DNA from: Blastocystis hominis
Taxonomy: Eukaryota; Sar; Bigyra; Opalinata; Blastocystidae
NCBI RefSeq assembly: GCF_000151665.1
Contig: NW_013171815.1
Location: 1,315,153 to 1,379,152, forward strand
Direction: 5' to 3'
Length of the DNA stretch: 64,000 bases
Both the position numbers and the translations under genes were made by a program. Under the pieces are notes generated by a model. It worked only from the letters and a program-made list of their open reading frames with translations. It was not told where the DNA came from and did not search any database. Shown here piece after piece: positions 33,843-47,398 of the stretch; the first letter of the stretch is position 1, and each line of letters opens with the position of its first letter.

Positions 33843-34126
33843 ACTTATTCAAAGAATATTTTTATGAGTTTACATCAAGGATGAGGACGAAGCCTCTCAA
33901 CTTGAAAACCATGACATTGATAAGTTCTCGAAATCATCCTGCTTTCTATTTCCAGGATATCCTTTCAAAATCAAACGACACCTCCTGAGAAGGGATTGTT
34001 TTTTGTCATATCAGGAACATCGACGATTCCACCCTTTTACGCAAAATCGCAAATTCTTGCCATAACATTTCCAAAACTTTGCCTTCATTAACAATCATCC
34101 CAACCTGAATCAAACCAAATATCGGA
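33843..34126. other. Divergent promoter region
   Basis: 284 bp between the starts of the cysteine-rich gene (minus) and the C3orf33-like gene (plus). No defined element is recognisable. Confidence 0.4.
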
Positions 34127-35931
34127 ATGTGGAGCAGATATAGAAAAGAAAAAGACGATAAGGATATAAAAGAAGACGAAAAAGTCCTTACCGATGAATC
34201 TGAAAAGAAGGAGGATCCAGCCGAAAAGTGTGACAACCCGCCATTTTCTAATTTCATAGAGAAGAAAAGGAGGTCGATGGTGGAGATGACAAGGAAGATG
34301 CTTCTGCTGAAACTGTGCCTACGGATCCTGCTACTTTAATTGATGAGGAAACCAATATGTTGCAAGAAAAGTTTAATAAGCTGAATCTGCCCAAAGATGA
34401 GTTATTGGATACCCGTGTGGATTCTAAGAAGTTTGAAGAAAAAGTGGAAATCCCTGAGAACAACATCAAGCTAAACCCAGACACTTTGAAAGCTTCAGGC
34501 AAGCAAGTCATGAATAAAGCCAAGGAGTTTTGGGAACGGCTCAAGAATCGCAGGCCTGAGCAGGTAATATCGATTCCGCGAATCAAGCGGCCATCGAAGA
34601 CTCCTCCCCCCGTTGTGGAGGATGTGACGAATCTCAAAGACGAAATCGAGAAGGAGCCCGAATTAAAAACGATCGAGGAGCTCAAAGACCCGAAACTCGC
34701 CTCCTACCCGATCCTCTTTTCCAAAACCGTCGAAGTGATTCACGACAACCGAAAAGAAAACGCAGACAACGACATGAATCAAATCAAAAAGATCGTGGAG
34801 CCGGAAGTGGAGGTTCCCAAAGACCTCCCTCAATCCGAAAACGACCCCTACATGCCTCCTCCCAGCGGCTCCAACGGCTCCGATTCCCCCAAATCGCCCA
34901 AGAAAAAACCGTCCTGGGCGTCCAAAGCGGCGACAGCGGTGTGGTCGGCCACGCAGAAGAAGGCCGTGCTTCTCTACCACACCATTCGAGATTCCGACGT
35001 GGGGATGCAGTTCTTTGTGCTCTCTGTCGGCGTGGGAGGTCGCCGTTGGATCTCGATTTGATGCTTAGTGTCCGCTCTACTGATTTGGAAGCGCCACAGC
35101 TTTTATTCGTTCCGTTCTGCCGAGCAGCTTTTCACCACCCTCAAAGCTCCTTTCGAAATCCACGGCGTCGTTCACTCGATCAACCCACAGCGCGGCTTTG
35201 TGAATGTGTAGCGGTCCGCACAGCGCCGTAAACGATAGAAAGCAGCTTCCGTTCCCTCGCTATTTGCTTTCCGGCTCGCGCAACGCCGCGATGGAGTGCG
35301 CCGAAAGCGAGATCATTCCTCTTTCTCTTCTTGCAATCAACACAAACAAAACGAGCAACGTCGATTCTGACTCCGATCCTTAGGAATAGATGATGCTTCA
35401 AAGTCTTTACGCGACGTTGTCTCCGATTCCATGCAAAGCCAAAGTGTTTTATAGGTGATACTTTATTTTTCTTCATTGGTGACGTACAGCGCGCAGCACA
35501 TCAATCCAGAGCTTCCGATCACTCCCTTCTACGGCGATTTGTTTTTAAAGGATTTTTCGGGGCGGTTCGGCATAAAGGGCTCGTATTACAGCTTGTCTCG
35601 CGAGCTGGTTCGCATGGGCGTCTGCTCCATCGATCGCGATATGTGAGTCGCAATGAACACGATCGAAACTAGAAATATCGATATTAATAAAGAGACGAGA
35701 GCTTTTATGAAGAAGCTGAGCAAAGATGAGTTTTATGCAATTCGAAGAGTGGAAATGGCGGGAAAGGGTGAGAAATAGAAGCTTGGGATTTGGGAGGAGA
35801 AGACACCGTCGTTTGAGGAGAATTGGCTCACGAGAGGGTGGTTTGCGATTTACCGGCCGTTCTATAAGAAATACGTGTTGCCAAGGAAATCGACTCATCT
35901 GTTTGACGGCCAGATTAAAAGAGCACAGTAG
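34127..35931 (+). CDS. C3orf33-like membrane protein with SNase-like domain
   Basis: Exons 34127-34227, 34260-35038, 35069-35207, 35239-35359, 35390-35454, 35490-35642, 35673-35748 and 35779-35931 give 528 residues. The first 290 residues are charged and Pro-rich. One hydrophobic helix (about 289-305, FFVLSVGVGVSALLIW) follows. The last 220 residues resemble human C3orf33: IHGVVHSINPQRGFVNVKQLP for its RGRLRRITENGLEIEHIP segment, SRELVRMGVC for EEILRRGLG, and a W-rich end. C3orf33 has a staphylococcal-nuclease-like fold without known catalysis. Two in-frame TAG codons are removed by 30-nt introns (35360-35389 and 35749-35778). TGTTTGTT lies at 35963, 31 nt after the stop. Confidence 0.62.
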
Positions 35932-35962
35932 GAACCGTTTGTTACATCGATATACGATTGAA

Positions 35963-35970
35963 TGTTTGTT
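35963..35970 (+). terminator. TGTTTGTT motif of the C3orf33-like gene
   Basis: Exact motif, 31 nt after the TAG stop. Confidence 0.75.
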
Positions 35971-36093
35971 AAAATACGAATGTTGCCTCGTCTTTTTTAA
36001 ATTCTTCCTGCTTCTCCAGAACCTAGCTTGAACATTTTGGTCTTGATTGAACTTGGTGGCTTACTCCAGTTTTTGTTAACAACTAGATCGCAT

Positions 36094-37706
<1,613 letters not shown>

Positions 37707-37709
37707 GAT

Positions 37710-37717
37710 TGTTTGTT
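37710..37717 (+). terminator. TGTTTGTT motif of the MYST gene, creating its stop
   Basis: Exact motif 3 nt after the terminal in-frame TG (37705-37706). It lies inside the 3' part of the opposite-strand gamma-SNAP gene. Confidence 0.85.
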
Positions 37718-37947
37718 GCAACACGCACGCAAGCAAAGATTTAGATCATCATCGTCCTCTCCGTTCAGAGCCGCCTGCTCCAAAGCTTCCAGCGGCGACA
37801 GCTTCGGAGCTTCTTCTTCTTTTTCTTTTTCTTTTTCTTTTTCTTCTTTCGCTTCTTCCACGGGCGCAGCCTTCTTGGGAGACTCGGCCTTCTTGGGAGA
37901 CTCCACCTTCTTCGGCGCTTCAGCCTTCGGCGTTTCGACCTTCTGCG

Positions 37948-38010
37948 GCGACTTGGGCGACTTGGGCGACTTGGGCGACTTGGGCGACTTGGGCGACTTG
38001 GGCGACTTGG
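37948..38010 (-). repeat. Seven tandem 9-bp units encoding Lys-Ser-Pro
   Basis: Plus-strand unit GCGACTTGG repeated seven times without change. It lies in frame in the gamma-SNAP-like tail and gives a KSP array of the kind phosphorylated by proline-directed kinases. Confidence 0.9.
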
Positions 38011-39375
38011 GCGTCTCGACCTTCTTGGGGGCTTCCGCTTTCTTGGGCTTCGGAACGACCTGTCGAGGCGCGGGCTTCTTGGGCTCCAGATCGCTACAGT
38101 GAACGGATCGGCCCACGTCCTACACGGGCTGCGTCTCGTCTCCCTCGGCCTGCTTGAGCATGGCCTCGGTCTCCTCGCGGTACCACTCCACGGGCTGCGC
38201 GATCTGCACGTTCTTCCCGATGCGGTTCACCTGCTGCTGCACGAAGTTGAGCTGGTTGTGCTGGTGCAGCTCCTCCACGCGCGCCTCGTCGAAGTCCTCG
38301 CACGCCTTGATCAGATCCTCCTCCAGCGCGATCTCCTGCGAGCGGAGATAGCTGTCCACTCTACGGATGAGCCTGCTCGCTTCGCGAGACTACTGGAGAT
38401 GCTGGTTGAACTCCTGCTGCGCGGCGGGGAGGTCGCCGGCGCCCAGATAGATCACCACGATCGAGAGATAGCACTTGAAGCTGGGGGTGAGGCAGAGGCG
38501 AACAGAGAGACATGTTGTGCTCCTGCTGCAGCTTGGTGAACAGAGCGATCATGCGGCGCAGGAGGATGATGGCGGACTGGAAACGGCCGATGCGCAGAAG
38601 CAGATTCAGCGTGTTGTTGAAGGTGTCCACGGCGAAGTCCTGGCGGTCGAAGTTCTGCATTGTACAGCATTTCGAGGCAGTACCACAAAGAGGTTGCAGG
38701 CTCGAAGCATGTAGCCAGCCGCCATGTGGATGTTCTTCTTCTCCACCACATGCGCGATCTTCACGAGGCATTCGGCGGCTTTATCCATGCAGTTCGCGAG
38801 GAGGTACTCTTTGCAGCTGCGGTCATAGTAGTCGCGAGCGTCCGCGTCGCTTTTGTCATCCTTTCTCTGAATTGATAGCTGGAGATGAGAATCCTTTCGA
38901 ACCATACAAGAGCACACTTCTCTAATTTTGTGGCAGCATTCAGATCATCCTCGAGCTACCAATAACACCATGTCAAAAAACCCACCTGTTGATCGATTTC
39001 GGAACTTTTTTCGTAATACTCAATGGCTTCAGGCAGTTTCTGTGCAACGTAATACGCTTGAGCTAGGGATTAGGACAACCCAGCTAGATCTTACCGGCCT
39101 CGTAATATTCAATAGTGGCTCCATTCAGATCGGGCTTACGCTTGAAAAATCCTGTTTTCATGCTAGTCCATAACAGAAAACAGCCGGATTCTACCACGCG
39201 CGAGCTTTCTCGAGGTGGGCTTCCGCTTCCGCAATTTTTCTGGCTTTCATCCGTTCGAATAACCTTGAATTAGGTCTTTCTTCATCAAGAATCATTTCTG
39301 CGGAAAAGTCAAAATTCCCGCGAGTCTTTCTGTGTCAGATCCAGTACATAATAAATAAAAAAGAACGATTCGAGT

Positions 39376-42300
39376 ATGAATAAAATGGAAACGCTAATCA
39401 AGATAAAGTCATCTGGAAAGGTATTGAAGACTTATCTTAATCCATTCCAAACAGTGAAAGAAATAATCGATGAAAAACTACTTCCTGATCTTGCCGTAGC
39501 GTTTTGAATCGATCGGTTTGATTTTTAGCATGCAGGACTGATGCCTCACGATGCCAAGATCCAACTCAGTATTAAGGAGATGGTTCTTGTCCCTGGAAAC
39601 CGTCTAATCGCTTATGGTTACCAAACAGGTGATGAGATCTTGGTTGAGGAAGTTCCTGTTGTGTTGTTCGTTCTCTTTAAACGTAGGAAAGCGTCCCTGA
39701 GAGTACAACGGACTATTCTGTTGCAGGTAATCTCTCTCCCTGACCCTTATTTTCAGCTGTTGCCGTGTCTAAGCTAATCTACAATAAGGATTATTCTGGA
39801 GTCCTGGAGTTTTTGGAGAATCTCTTAGACTACCCAGAAATCTTTGCACCTGCACTCCGTGTTTTTGTCGCTAGCATCAATGTCCGTATGTTCTACTCTT
39901 GGGGTTCGATCCAGAGCTGATTCCATTGGAGGCAGTTCTACAGCTCCCAGGAGTCCGAATTCCACGCTTCTTCGAGCTCTTCACGAAGATTCTTCTGCGG
40001 TACGGGGGTTGGAAAATTATTGAGAACAACATTATCGTGAACACCAGCCTGGTCGTTCTGGGCACGATCTTCGTCCAGATCCCGATCACCAACTTCAGTG
40101 ATGAAGTGATCTATTCGGTATGGATGAGCGTGGTGTACTGCCTGGATTCCTGTTTGCAAACCTATTCTCAAGGCCGCCAGAGCGTGTGTCTGGAGCCCCC
40201 GAACTACGGCGAGGGTGCGGATAATCTGCTGGAGTACATGAACCGCGACGTCGACGAGCAGTCGACGATCACAGTGACGACCGAGCTGATCGTGTATCTC
40301 TTCTGCTTCCTCTTCCTCCACGCGCAAGTGCAGGAGGAGCTGAAGAAGGACTACGCGCTGCAGACGATGATCCAGCTGATGGAAACGAGCGTGGAGCTGT
40401 ACGCGCTGCAAACGCTGTTCTTCTACGCGTACGGCCATGCGATTAGCAAGCGTAGGAGCTCACGGAGGGGGTGAAGAGCAGACGCGGAGATGATTAAGAC
40501 GGAACTGTCGCTGCTGGTGGCTCGGCATATCATCATGCATTTCAACGAGTTCGTGAAGGTAGGAGGAGAGGAGGATGAGATTGGATGACCGGTAGCATTG
40601 TCTGGAATACAAGGATGAGTTGGACATCGTGGACAGCGTCGGAACCAACGTCCACTTCTCGTCCTCGTTCGTGTACTGTCTCGGTGCGATCTGCTCTATG
40701 ATGAATGGTGGGCATTGGAGGACGGATTAACGCGCAGAGACGCTGGACCAGGTTTTCCAAGGCGAGCGCTACGCCTTCTTCCAAGTGTTCAAAGCGTGTC
40801 TGCAGCAAGTTCTCGTCTCCTACCAGCAAGCCTCCATGGAGAGCGACCGCGAAGACTTCCTCTTCGTCCTCCAAGACTTGCTGCGCTTGCTGGCCGTGAT
40901 GACGTACGACTCGGTGCTCTGCCAAGCGATCGCCAGCGCGGACATCGAGAACACCAACGCGCTCCTCGCCTCCCAGGAGAACGGACTCGACGATTCCGTG
41001 GAGCGGCCGTCCTCTACGGATATGGAGCTGCTTCCCCTGCTGTGCTCGATCCTCGCGGAGGTTCCCGACAGTCTCTGCGCCATCCTCATCAGCTGCATCC
41101 TCCAGAACATGTCCTCCTGCAGTCGTGATCAATCGTCTTGCTAACACGCAGAGAAGCTGAAGGCGTGCCTCACGGTCAAGCACCAGTGGTTCTCTCTGCT
41201 CGGCACGGTGATCCAAAACGAACTCAACACGGTTGAGAGCGGCAACCACACTCCCTTCGGCCTGGAGCAGCTTCTCTTCATTCCGCAAGAGGCCGTGGAG
41301 CAAGCCAAGGACAATCTCCTCTATCTGACGTTCCTTCTGGACCATCTGCTGCGCGCCGCCAGCAATCTGGCCTGTCTGGACCGTACGCCCTTCGTCGGGA
41401 TTGGTGAGCGTAGACAAGTTCGCGAACGTGGTGTTCCAGAGCGCGTTGTGGACCTCCGGAGACCTGCTCCGCGTGCTGGGACTGGTCCATTACGGCGCGT
41501 CGATGACGGTGACCGTGCTGATCTTCGTGAAGGTGGTGATGATGCAAGAGGGAGGCGCGTCCCTCGAGACGATCCAGCAGATTCTGGATAGCGCGAAGCT
41601 CGGTTTGCGTGAAGAACTGAGCCAGATGCAGCAGAAGCAGGACCACGTCGACGAGAGAGCGGCGCAGGAATACGCGCAGACCTCCGCGAAGGCGCAGGAG
41701 TGGATCCAAACGATCGAGAGCGCGCTGCAGGGCTCAGGTGGCTCTTCGACGCCCGTTTGATTTGTAGGAAGCGAAGAAGGCGAGTCGGAAACGAATCTGG
41801 CGACGCTGATCACTCCGATCCCCGACAGCGAAATCTCCTCGTTCTGTAGGTGATGAAAGAAGGGGATCACGGATAGTATTGACGTACTCGCTGAGTCCGA
41901 TGTCGGTGGCGGCGTGCTACCAGGAAGTGAACAACATGCTCACGATGGCGTCGATCTTCCTCGTGAAGGAGGGCGAGGTCCCCAACATGGACAGCGATCT
42001 CTCCGTCGATTTGTTCCTGCCTCTCGAGGCGATCTGCACGTCGTTCGATCTCATCGTTCCTTATTTTTTTCTCTCTCGTGATGCGTGTAGTTCAGCAACC
42101 AGAACATCGTTTCGATCGAGTACGACAACATGATCATCAATCCGTATTCGCGCCTCAACGAGCACATCAATACTCTCCAGTCCGTCATCGTCATCGTCAC
42201 GCGCAACCCGCTCCAAGCCATGGACAGCACCGCGCACACGCTCTACACCGCCAAGAACCGCTCCAACCGGAGGATTATTCCGCTCGGCAATACCGAGACC

Positions 42301-43704
42301 CTGCAGCGCAGCCTGTTCAACATGATCAACGAGCACACGCTGAAGCTGATTCCGCTCGAGACGGAGGCGATTTCGGACGGCGAAGAGAAGGAGAACGAAG
42401 GCGAAGGCGACGGAGACGCGGCGTCTCCCAGCCCCGCCGCGTTCCAGATGGTCTACCCCAACCCTCTCCGCGCGAGCAACCGCTCTCTGCGCTCGATGCG
42501 GGAGCTGGAAGCGATCGGGGAGTCGGACAGCGAGGACAGCTCGGATAGTTCGGACATGGAGCACGCGATCGACGAGGTCGAGGCCACGCTGCCCGCGTTA
42601 CCCAAGCTGCCCATGGCGATCTCCACGATCCCCGAGGATGTCGACGAGGAGGTGGAGGCCCAGCGCGAGGACGCGGCGAGCCCGTCCGAGCACGCGCCGA
42701 TGCAGATCCGGAACCCCTACCAAGACGGAACGATCCAGCGCGAGCTGTTCAACCAGCTGCTGCAGAACGGGACGCTGACGGCGAAGACGGACATGATCGA
42801 GAGCTTCCGCGTGGTGATGCGCGATCTGGCGGCGGAGCGGGAGTACCAGCCCATAGCGCACGTGTTCGACATGGAGGAGGACAACAGCAGGGTGCGGATG
42901 AAGATGCGCCGCATGATCAAGAACCTCCACAACGATCCCTATTACGATCGACGTAGGCGTCTCTAACTCTCTGCTCTGTAGACTCGCTGATCATTCTGGA
43001 CTTCATGAACTGCGGTGGCATCGATCGGTTCTGGTACGTGCTGCAGTATCTCATCAGCAATCTCTCGGGTAGCCGCCTCGCCTCGCCTCGCCTCTCACCT
43101 CTAGCCTACACGATCGAGGACTACGAGCCAGTGCTCCGCGGCTGCATCGAAAACCTTCCCGCGAAGCTGGACGCCACCGACTACCAAACCTCCCACAACG
43201 ATCTCTTCCTCGTTCTCAAGTATCTGACCGACTGCAGCAAGCTGAGTCCGCGCGTGGAGGGCGGCTGACGCGTAGAGAAGGCGCTTCGTCTCTGCGTGGT
43301 CCACGAAGGAAACTATTTGGTGAGCGCGCTGCGCAAGTTCCACGAGCTCTGCAAGCAGGATCGGTTCGAGGTGTACCAGACTAACTGCCTGACGCCGATC
43401 GTGGCGATTTTGCTGGCGATTGTGAACGACCGTATGCGGAATCGGAGGGGCGTTAGCTGTAGCGGAGATGAACACCAGCATTGTGCGATGCAACGGAGCG
43501 GAGCTGCTGTGCGATTTGTTCCAGTGCCAGCATATGCGGAACAAGCAGATTTCGGCGCTGTTGAACTTGGTGGCCGTGACAAAGACGATGATGAAGGAGA
43601 TGCCGGAGGAGGATAAGAGAAACGTGAAAGACGCGATTCGAACGATGGTGGATTATGTGGATGATGAAACATGCAAACGACGACTCCAGCGAATGATTAT
43701 GTGA
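39376..43704 (+). CDS. Large helical protein with N-terminal ubiquitin-like segment, function unknown
   Basis: Seventeen exons: 39376-39495, 39529-39657, 39687-39726, 39757-39885, 39915-40451, 40482-40558, 40596-40707, 40738-41121, 41152-41382, 41414-41737, 41768-41845, 41877-42055, 42091-42952, 42982-43068, 43105-43245, 43276-43431, 43463-43704; 1275 residues. The first 80 residues (METLIKIKSSGKVLKTYLNP, then a helix and short strands) look ubiquitin-like. The rest is mainly helical with leucine-rich stretches like armadillo/HEAT or USP-flanking regions, plus an acidic linker (about residues 790-880). I see no catalytic Cys box of deubiquitinases and no HECT or RING domain. The splice model is internally consistent. 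I do not recognise the protein. Confidence 0.68.
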
Positions 43705-43733
43705 ATTAGGTGATTTGTGTGTGTCTTTCGGAT

Positions 43734-43741
43734 TGTTTGTT
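43734..43741 (+). terminator. TGTTTGTT motif of the large UBL gene
   Basis: Exact motif, 30 nt after the TGA stop at 43702-43704, and 30 nt before the stop of the converging LSM3 gene. Confidence 0.75.
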
Positions 43742-43770
43742 GGAGAAAGGAGAAAAGGACACAGGGTACA

Positions 43771-44116
43771 TTACGTTCGGACAAGAGGAGAAATCAAAAT
43801 AACAGCATCGCCTCGCAAGTAGAGCGCTTCGAAGTTTCGAACCACATTCTTCTTTACCTCGTTGTTTGTCTCCGGATCGACGGTCACAATCGTCTGAGTC
43901 TCCTTTGCGTTTGAAACAACCATATTCAAGTGCTGATCGTATGCCTATTCATCTTATCAATCTTACAATCCCGTACGAGCAACTTTCCGCGAATCTCGCG
44001 GCCATGACGGCACTTGATGACAACTTCCTCATCGAGACTGAGTCTGATAAGGTCCTACGCAGAATCATAACCACCACGGAATGCTGTACAAAGGGCTGGC
44101 TCACCGAACTGCTCAT
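43771..44116 (-). CDS. LSM3: LSM3, U6 snRNA-associated Sm-like protein
   Basis: Exons 44116-44090, 44054-43977 and 43944-43771 (introns 35 and 32 nt) give 92 residues, the usual LSm3 length. After the start MSSSVSQPF comes DLIRLSLDEEVVIKC with REIRGKL (Sm1 motif strands), AYDQHLNMV (the LSm3 RNA-binding loop) and LYLRGDAVILISP (Sm2 motif, matching LFVRGDGVVLVAPP). LSm3 is part of the LSm2-8 ring on the U6 3' end and the LSm1-7 ring in mRNA decay. The gene is invisible without splicing because no exon forms a long ORF. It starts only 26 bp after the polyadenylation motif of the upstream minus gene. Confidence 0.93.
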
Positions 44117-44142
44117 ACTTTTTGAACAAGGAAAATGTGCCA

Positions 44143-44150
44143 AACAAACA
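44143..44150 (-). terminator. TGTTTGTT motif of the organelle membrane protein gene
   Basis: Exact minus-strand motif starting 5 nt after the TAG (44158-44156); the LSM3 ATG follows 26 nt later. Confidence 0.8.
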
Positions 44151-44155
44151 ATCCA

Positions 44156-45371
44156 CTAAAGCGAATTAGTATAGTTACCACTTTTCAAACCCTTCTTCAT
44201 CTGATACAAGGTATCCTGGAGTTCCTTCTTCTCCCGCATTAACTCCTCCAATTGTTCAGCCGGCGCATTATCCTGCTTTGCATTCCGTATTTCAATGTCA
44301 ATCTGCTGAATATCGAACATTTTTTCCGCAATCCTATACTCCAGCTCCCCCTTCATTTTCTCGGTATATTCCCCGATTTTCTTCTGCATCAGCGATTTGG
44401 CCGCCTTCTCATAGTCGATATTATAGCGGGATCGCAGCACTTTGTATGTCATATCACCATACATTGTGGGGAACAATTGAGAATAATCAATATTAAGATC
44501 ACCATCAGGAGCATGATTAGCATCATTATCATCAGCTTCTTCTTCTTCCTTTTCTTCCTTTTCTTCTTCTTCTTCTTCTTCATTCGTATCGAATAACGTC
44601 GTATCCCCTTTGTGATTTTCGATCCATTCTTTCTTTGCTTCGGAAAGCCGAGTCTTGAATTCCTCCATCGAGCCCTTCTTCTTTTGCACGACATCCAACG
44701 CGAACAGCAAAAATTCATCGATGCTCATCACCCGGTTGAGCCCAGGAAGCGCTTGCAAGCTCGGAGACTCCCAATCGGATATACATAAGGTCTAATCAAG
44801 AGAATGAAAGAGGAGGGTACGAGATACGATCCAGAAGATAGCGATTCAATGCATTCTTCTGGAATTGAACCGACAACCTATCTGTGAGGAATGCGAGAGA
44901 ATAAAACGGTGGTGAGGAAATCGACAGCATCTTGGCGGTACACACCGTTCTCTGCGGTTAAGTGCACAATCAACCCATACCAAGTAGAAAATCCATGGCA
45001 GTGAAAGTTTCTCCCAGCATTTTCTTAATATCTGAAGAAGAATTCACTCTCTATCCCTCGAAAGACTCTGCAAATCTTACAAAAACCCGGTAGGGACTCT
45101 GTTCGTCGACAGGGAACCATTTTGTCAAGCACTGCCGAATGTAGGGAGTATAATACAAGATTTTTTCATCCATATAGTCTCGAAACCACCTATTGGAGGC
45201 GTAGGTATTAATTCCGTAGCCAATCGGAACAATAACAGCAACTCCTCCAATAATCCACGGCGACACAATCCATTTGGACTTCTTTTTCGCATTTGCAAAC
45301 TGGCGTTGGAGACTCAACCGGTTCATCGCTGAAAATGTAGGGTGCCCCCTGCTCGCAAACCTAGACAACAT
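44156..45371 (-). CDS. Predicted organelle membrane protein, function unknown
   Basis: Exons 45371-45081, 45050-44981, 44951-44908, 44877-44821 and 44791-44156 give 365 residues. The N-terminus (MLSRFASRGHPTFSAMNRLS) is Ser/Arg-rich without acids, like a mitochondrial presequence, and a hydrophobic helix follows at about 39-54 (WIIGGVAVIVPIGYGI). The middle is soluble and helical. A Glu-rich linker (about 227-250) precedes a C-terminal coiled coil ending in a basic tail. No family is recognised. It shares a 121-bp divergent promoter region with SNW1. Confidence 0.6.
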
Positions 45372-45492
45372 AATGAATTCAAATAAAAGTCTAAGACAGA
45401 GGTCGCGTCCAATTTGGAGCTTCCAGAAATCGGCACTATTTTGTCATTCTATTTGAGTTTGTCACACCTTTTTGCTGAAGTGATCGAGCACA

Positions 45493-47190
45493 ATGCTACG
45501 TCTAACTGAGTATTTTTGAGAGTAGGAGTACGATGTTAGAGTGCTTCCCGCTCCCGTAAACAAGTATGTGGAGGTGAAGAAACAGGAAGTATCAAAACCG
45601 AAAGCAAAGAAGGTATACAACATTCCGCCCTATGGGCAGCGTGAGAACTATGTTCCTCGTACCCTTGAGGATTTTGGTGACGGAGGTGCTTTCCCTGAAA
45701 TCCTTATACTCCAATACCCTCTCGACATGGGCCGATCGGACCGAGCCGGTGACACGCGTGTCGTAACGGTAGCGACCGATGAAGACGGCGTTCCTGATTT
45801 CCAAAAGAATCTACTGAACCAGGGATCGAACAAACAGATGATCGTTCACACAAAAGTGTCTTCTCTGATCGGGTCTTCCGCGGAAGGTTTTTTGGAATTG
45901 CGCGTTCCCTCACCCACAGACGACGACCTCGCCCGTCCCTCCGACGAGGCCATCGCCGCGCTGACCCAAAAGACGCGCGAGGCCATGGAGAAGAAGGTAA
46001 ACCGCAAGATCGCTTACGCGCTTCCCGGCAAGCTCCCCGAGGGCTCTCTTCCCGGCGACGTGAAGCCCGCGGAGTTCTACAAGTATTCCCACCCCATCGC
46101 CTCAATCGAGATACACCCCCGTGGAGCCATTAACCGGCCGCGTGCTCGACCAGCGCGTGATTCACATGGTGGAGGTCGAGCAGGACCCGCTGGACCCGCC
46201 CAAGTTCCGCCACCTCAAAGTTCCCGCTGCGTTCAACGACGACCCGGTGCCCATTCTGCACTCTCCCCCGCGGAAAGTGACGGTCCAGGACCAGCAGGAC
46301 TGGAAGATTCCGCCGTGCATCTCCAACTGGAAGAACGCTCGCGGGTACACGATCCCGCTGGACAAGCGTCTGGCGGCGGACGGGCGCGGGCTGCAGCAGA
46401 CGGTGGTGAACGACCGCTTCGCGACGTTCGCGGAGGCGCTGCAAGTGGCGGAGAGCAAGATGCGCGAAGAAGTCGAGCTGCGAAACAGCATCGTACGGCA
46501 GCAGAAGGAGAAGGAGCGGCTCTCGCAGGAGGAGCTGCTGCGTCGCCGCGCGCTGGAGGTGCGGCAGCAGCACGAGGACCGTCGCCGGATCGATTCCGCC
46601 TCGTTTTTCTTTTTCTTTTTGGTTGATTATCGCAGAGAAAACCCCGAGGATCGCGAGGCACGACGCGAACGCGACCGGCAGCGCGAGAAGCTGCGGCGCG
46701 AGGCGGAGCGGGACCTGCGTCGGCGCGCGCAGGGCCGTCGGACGCAGGAGGAGCGCGAACGGGAGCGCGACATCAGCGAGAAAATCGCGCTGGGCCAGGC
46801 GGCGGTGGCGAGCAACAGCGGCGTGACATTCGATTCGAGGCTGTTCGACCAGAGCGGGGGCATGGGGAGTGGAATGGCTGCCGATGATGGTAGAAACGGG
46901 GAAACGGTGGAACGTAGAATATAATGTGTACACGAAGCCGCTGTTTATGGACAAGATGGAGACGAGGTATCGCGTGGATGAGGCAGAGACGATGAAGTAC
47001 ACGCAGGACGATGTGATGAAGGCGGCGGAGCGGGGCGGAGCGAGGAGCGAGCTCGATGTCGAGGAGGAGAATTATCGGAAACGAGCGAGTGCGTATTCGG
47101 GGACTGTAGAGGTAGGCGAGTCGAAGGGGTGCGATGTAGTTTACGGATGGCGTCGTAAACTCGGAGAAACGTCATAAAAAAGAGGAATAG
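45493..47190 (+). CDS. SNW1: SNW1/SKIP (Prp45) splicing and transcription coactivator
   Basis: Exons 45493-45509, 45540-46082, 46111-46602, 46636-46889, 46918-47111 and 47140-47190 give 516 residues (human 536). Family landmarks: VLPAPVNKY, LEDFGDGGAFPEI with QYPLDMG, the SNW core PPCISNWKNARGYTIPLDKR with LAADGRGL, and DRDISEK-like ERDISEKIALGQ near the C-terminus. SNW1 is a component of the activated spliceosome. The 17-nt first exon was placed because MLRLTE joins to VLPAP as in human MALTSFLPAP. The 28-nt intron 46083-46110 appears to end in GAG, not TAG or CAG. The 33-nt T-rich intron 46603-46635 is in frame without a stop. TGTTTGTT begins 3 nt after the TAG. Confidence 0.94.
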
Positions 47191-47193
47191 TGT

Positions 47194-47201
47194 TGTTTGT
47201 T
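47194..47201 (+). terminator. TGTTTGTT motif of SNW1
   Basis: Exact motif starting 4 nt after the last base of the TAG stop, so the 3' UTR is essentially absent. Confidence 0.8.
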
Positions 47202-47398
47202 GGAAACTTGGAATCCCCGCGGAAGGGAGCGGATTGCATTATTATCTTAGAACGTGCTATTTCGCTTGGTAGGTGGTGCAGTGATGGGGTAGAACACACG
47301 CGGAGGGAGGAATTGGTTTTCGCCTGATGTTGATAGTGGTCTTGGTCGTTTGGTCGAACGAGCTTCTTTCTAACGCTGCTTGTAGAGGAACCGAAGCG

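Noticed and set aside
35360-35389. In-frame TAG codons in several genes (also 21801, 35749) as readthrough or an altered genetic code
   Set aside because: In every case a normal 30-nt GT...TAG intron removes the codon and restores family alignment.
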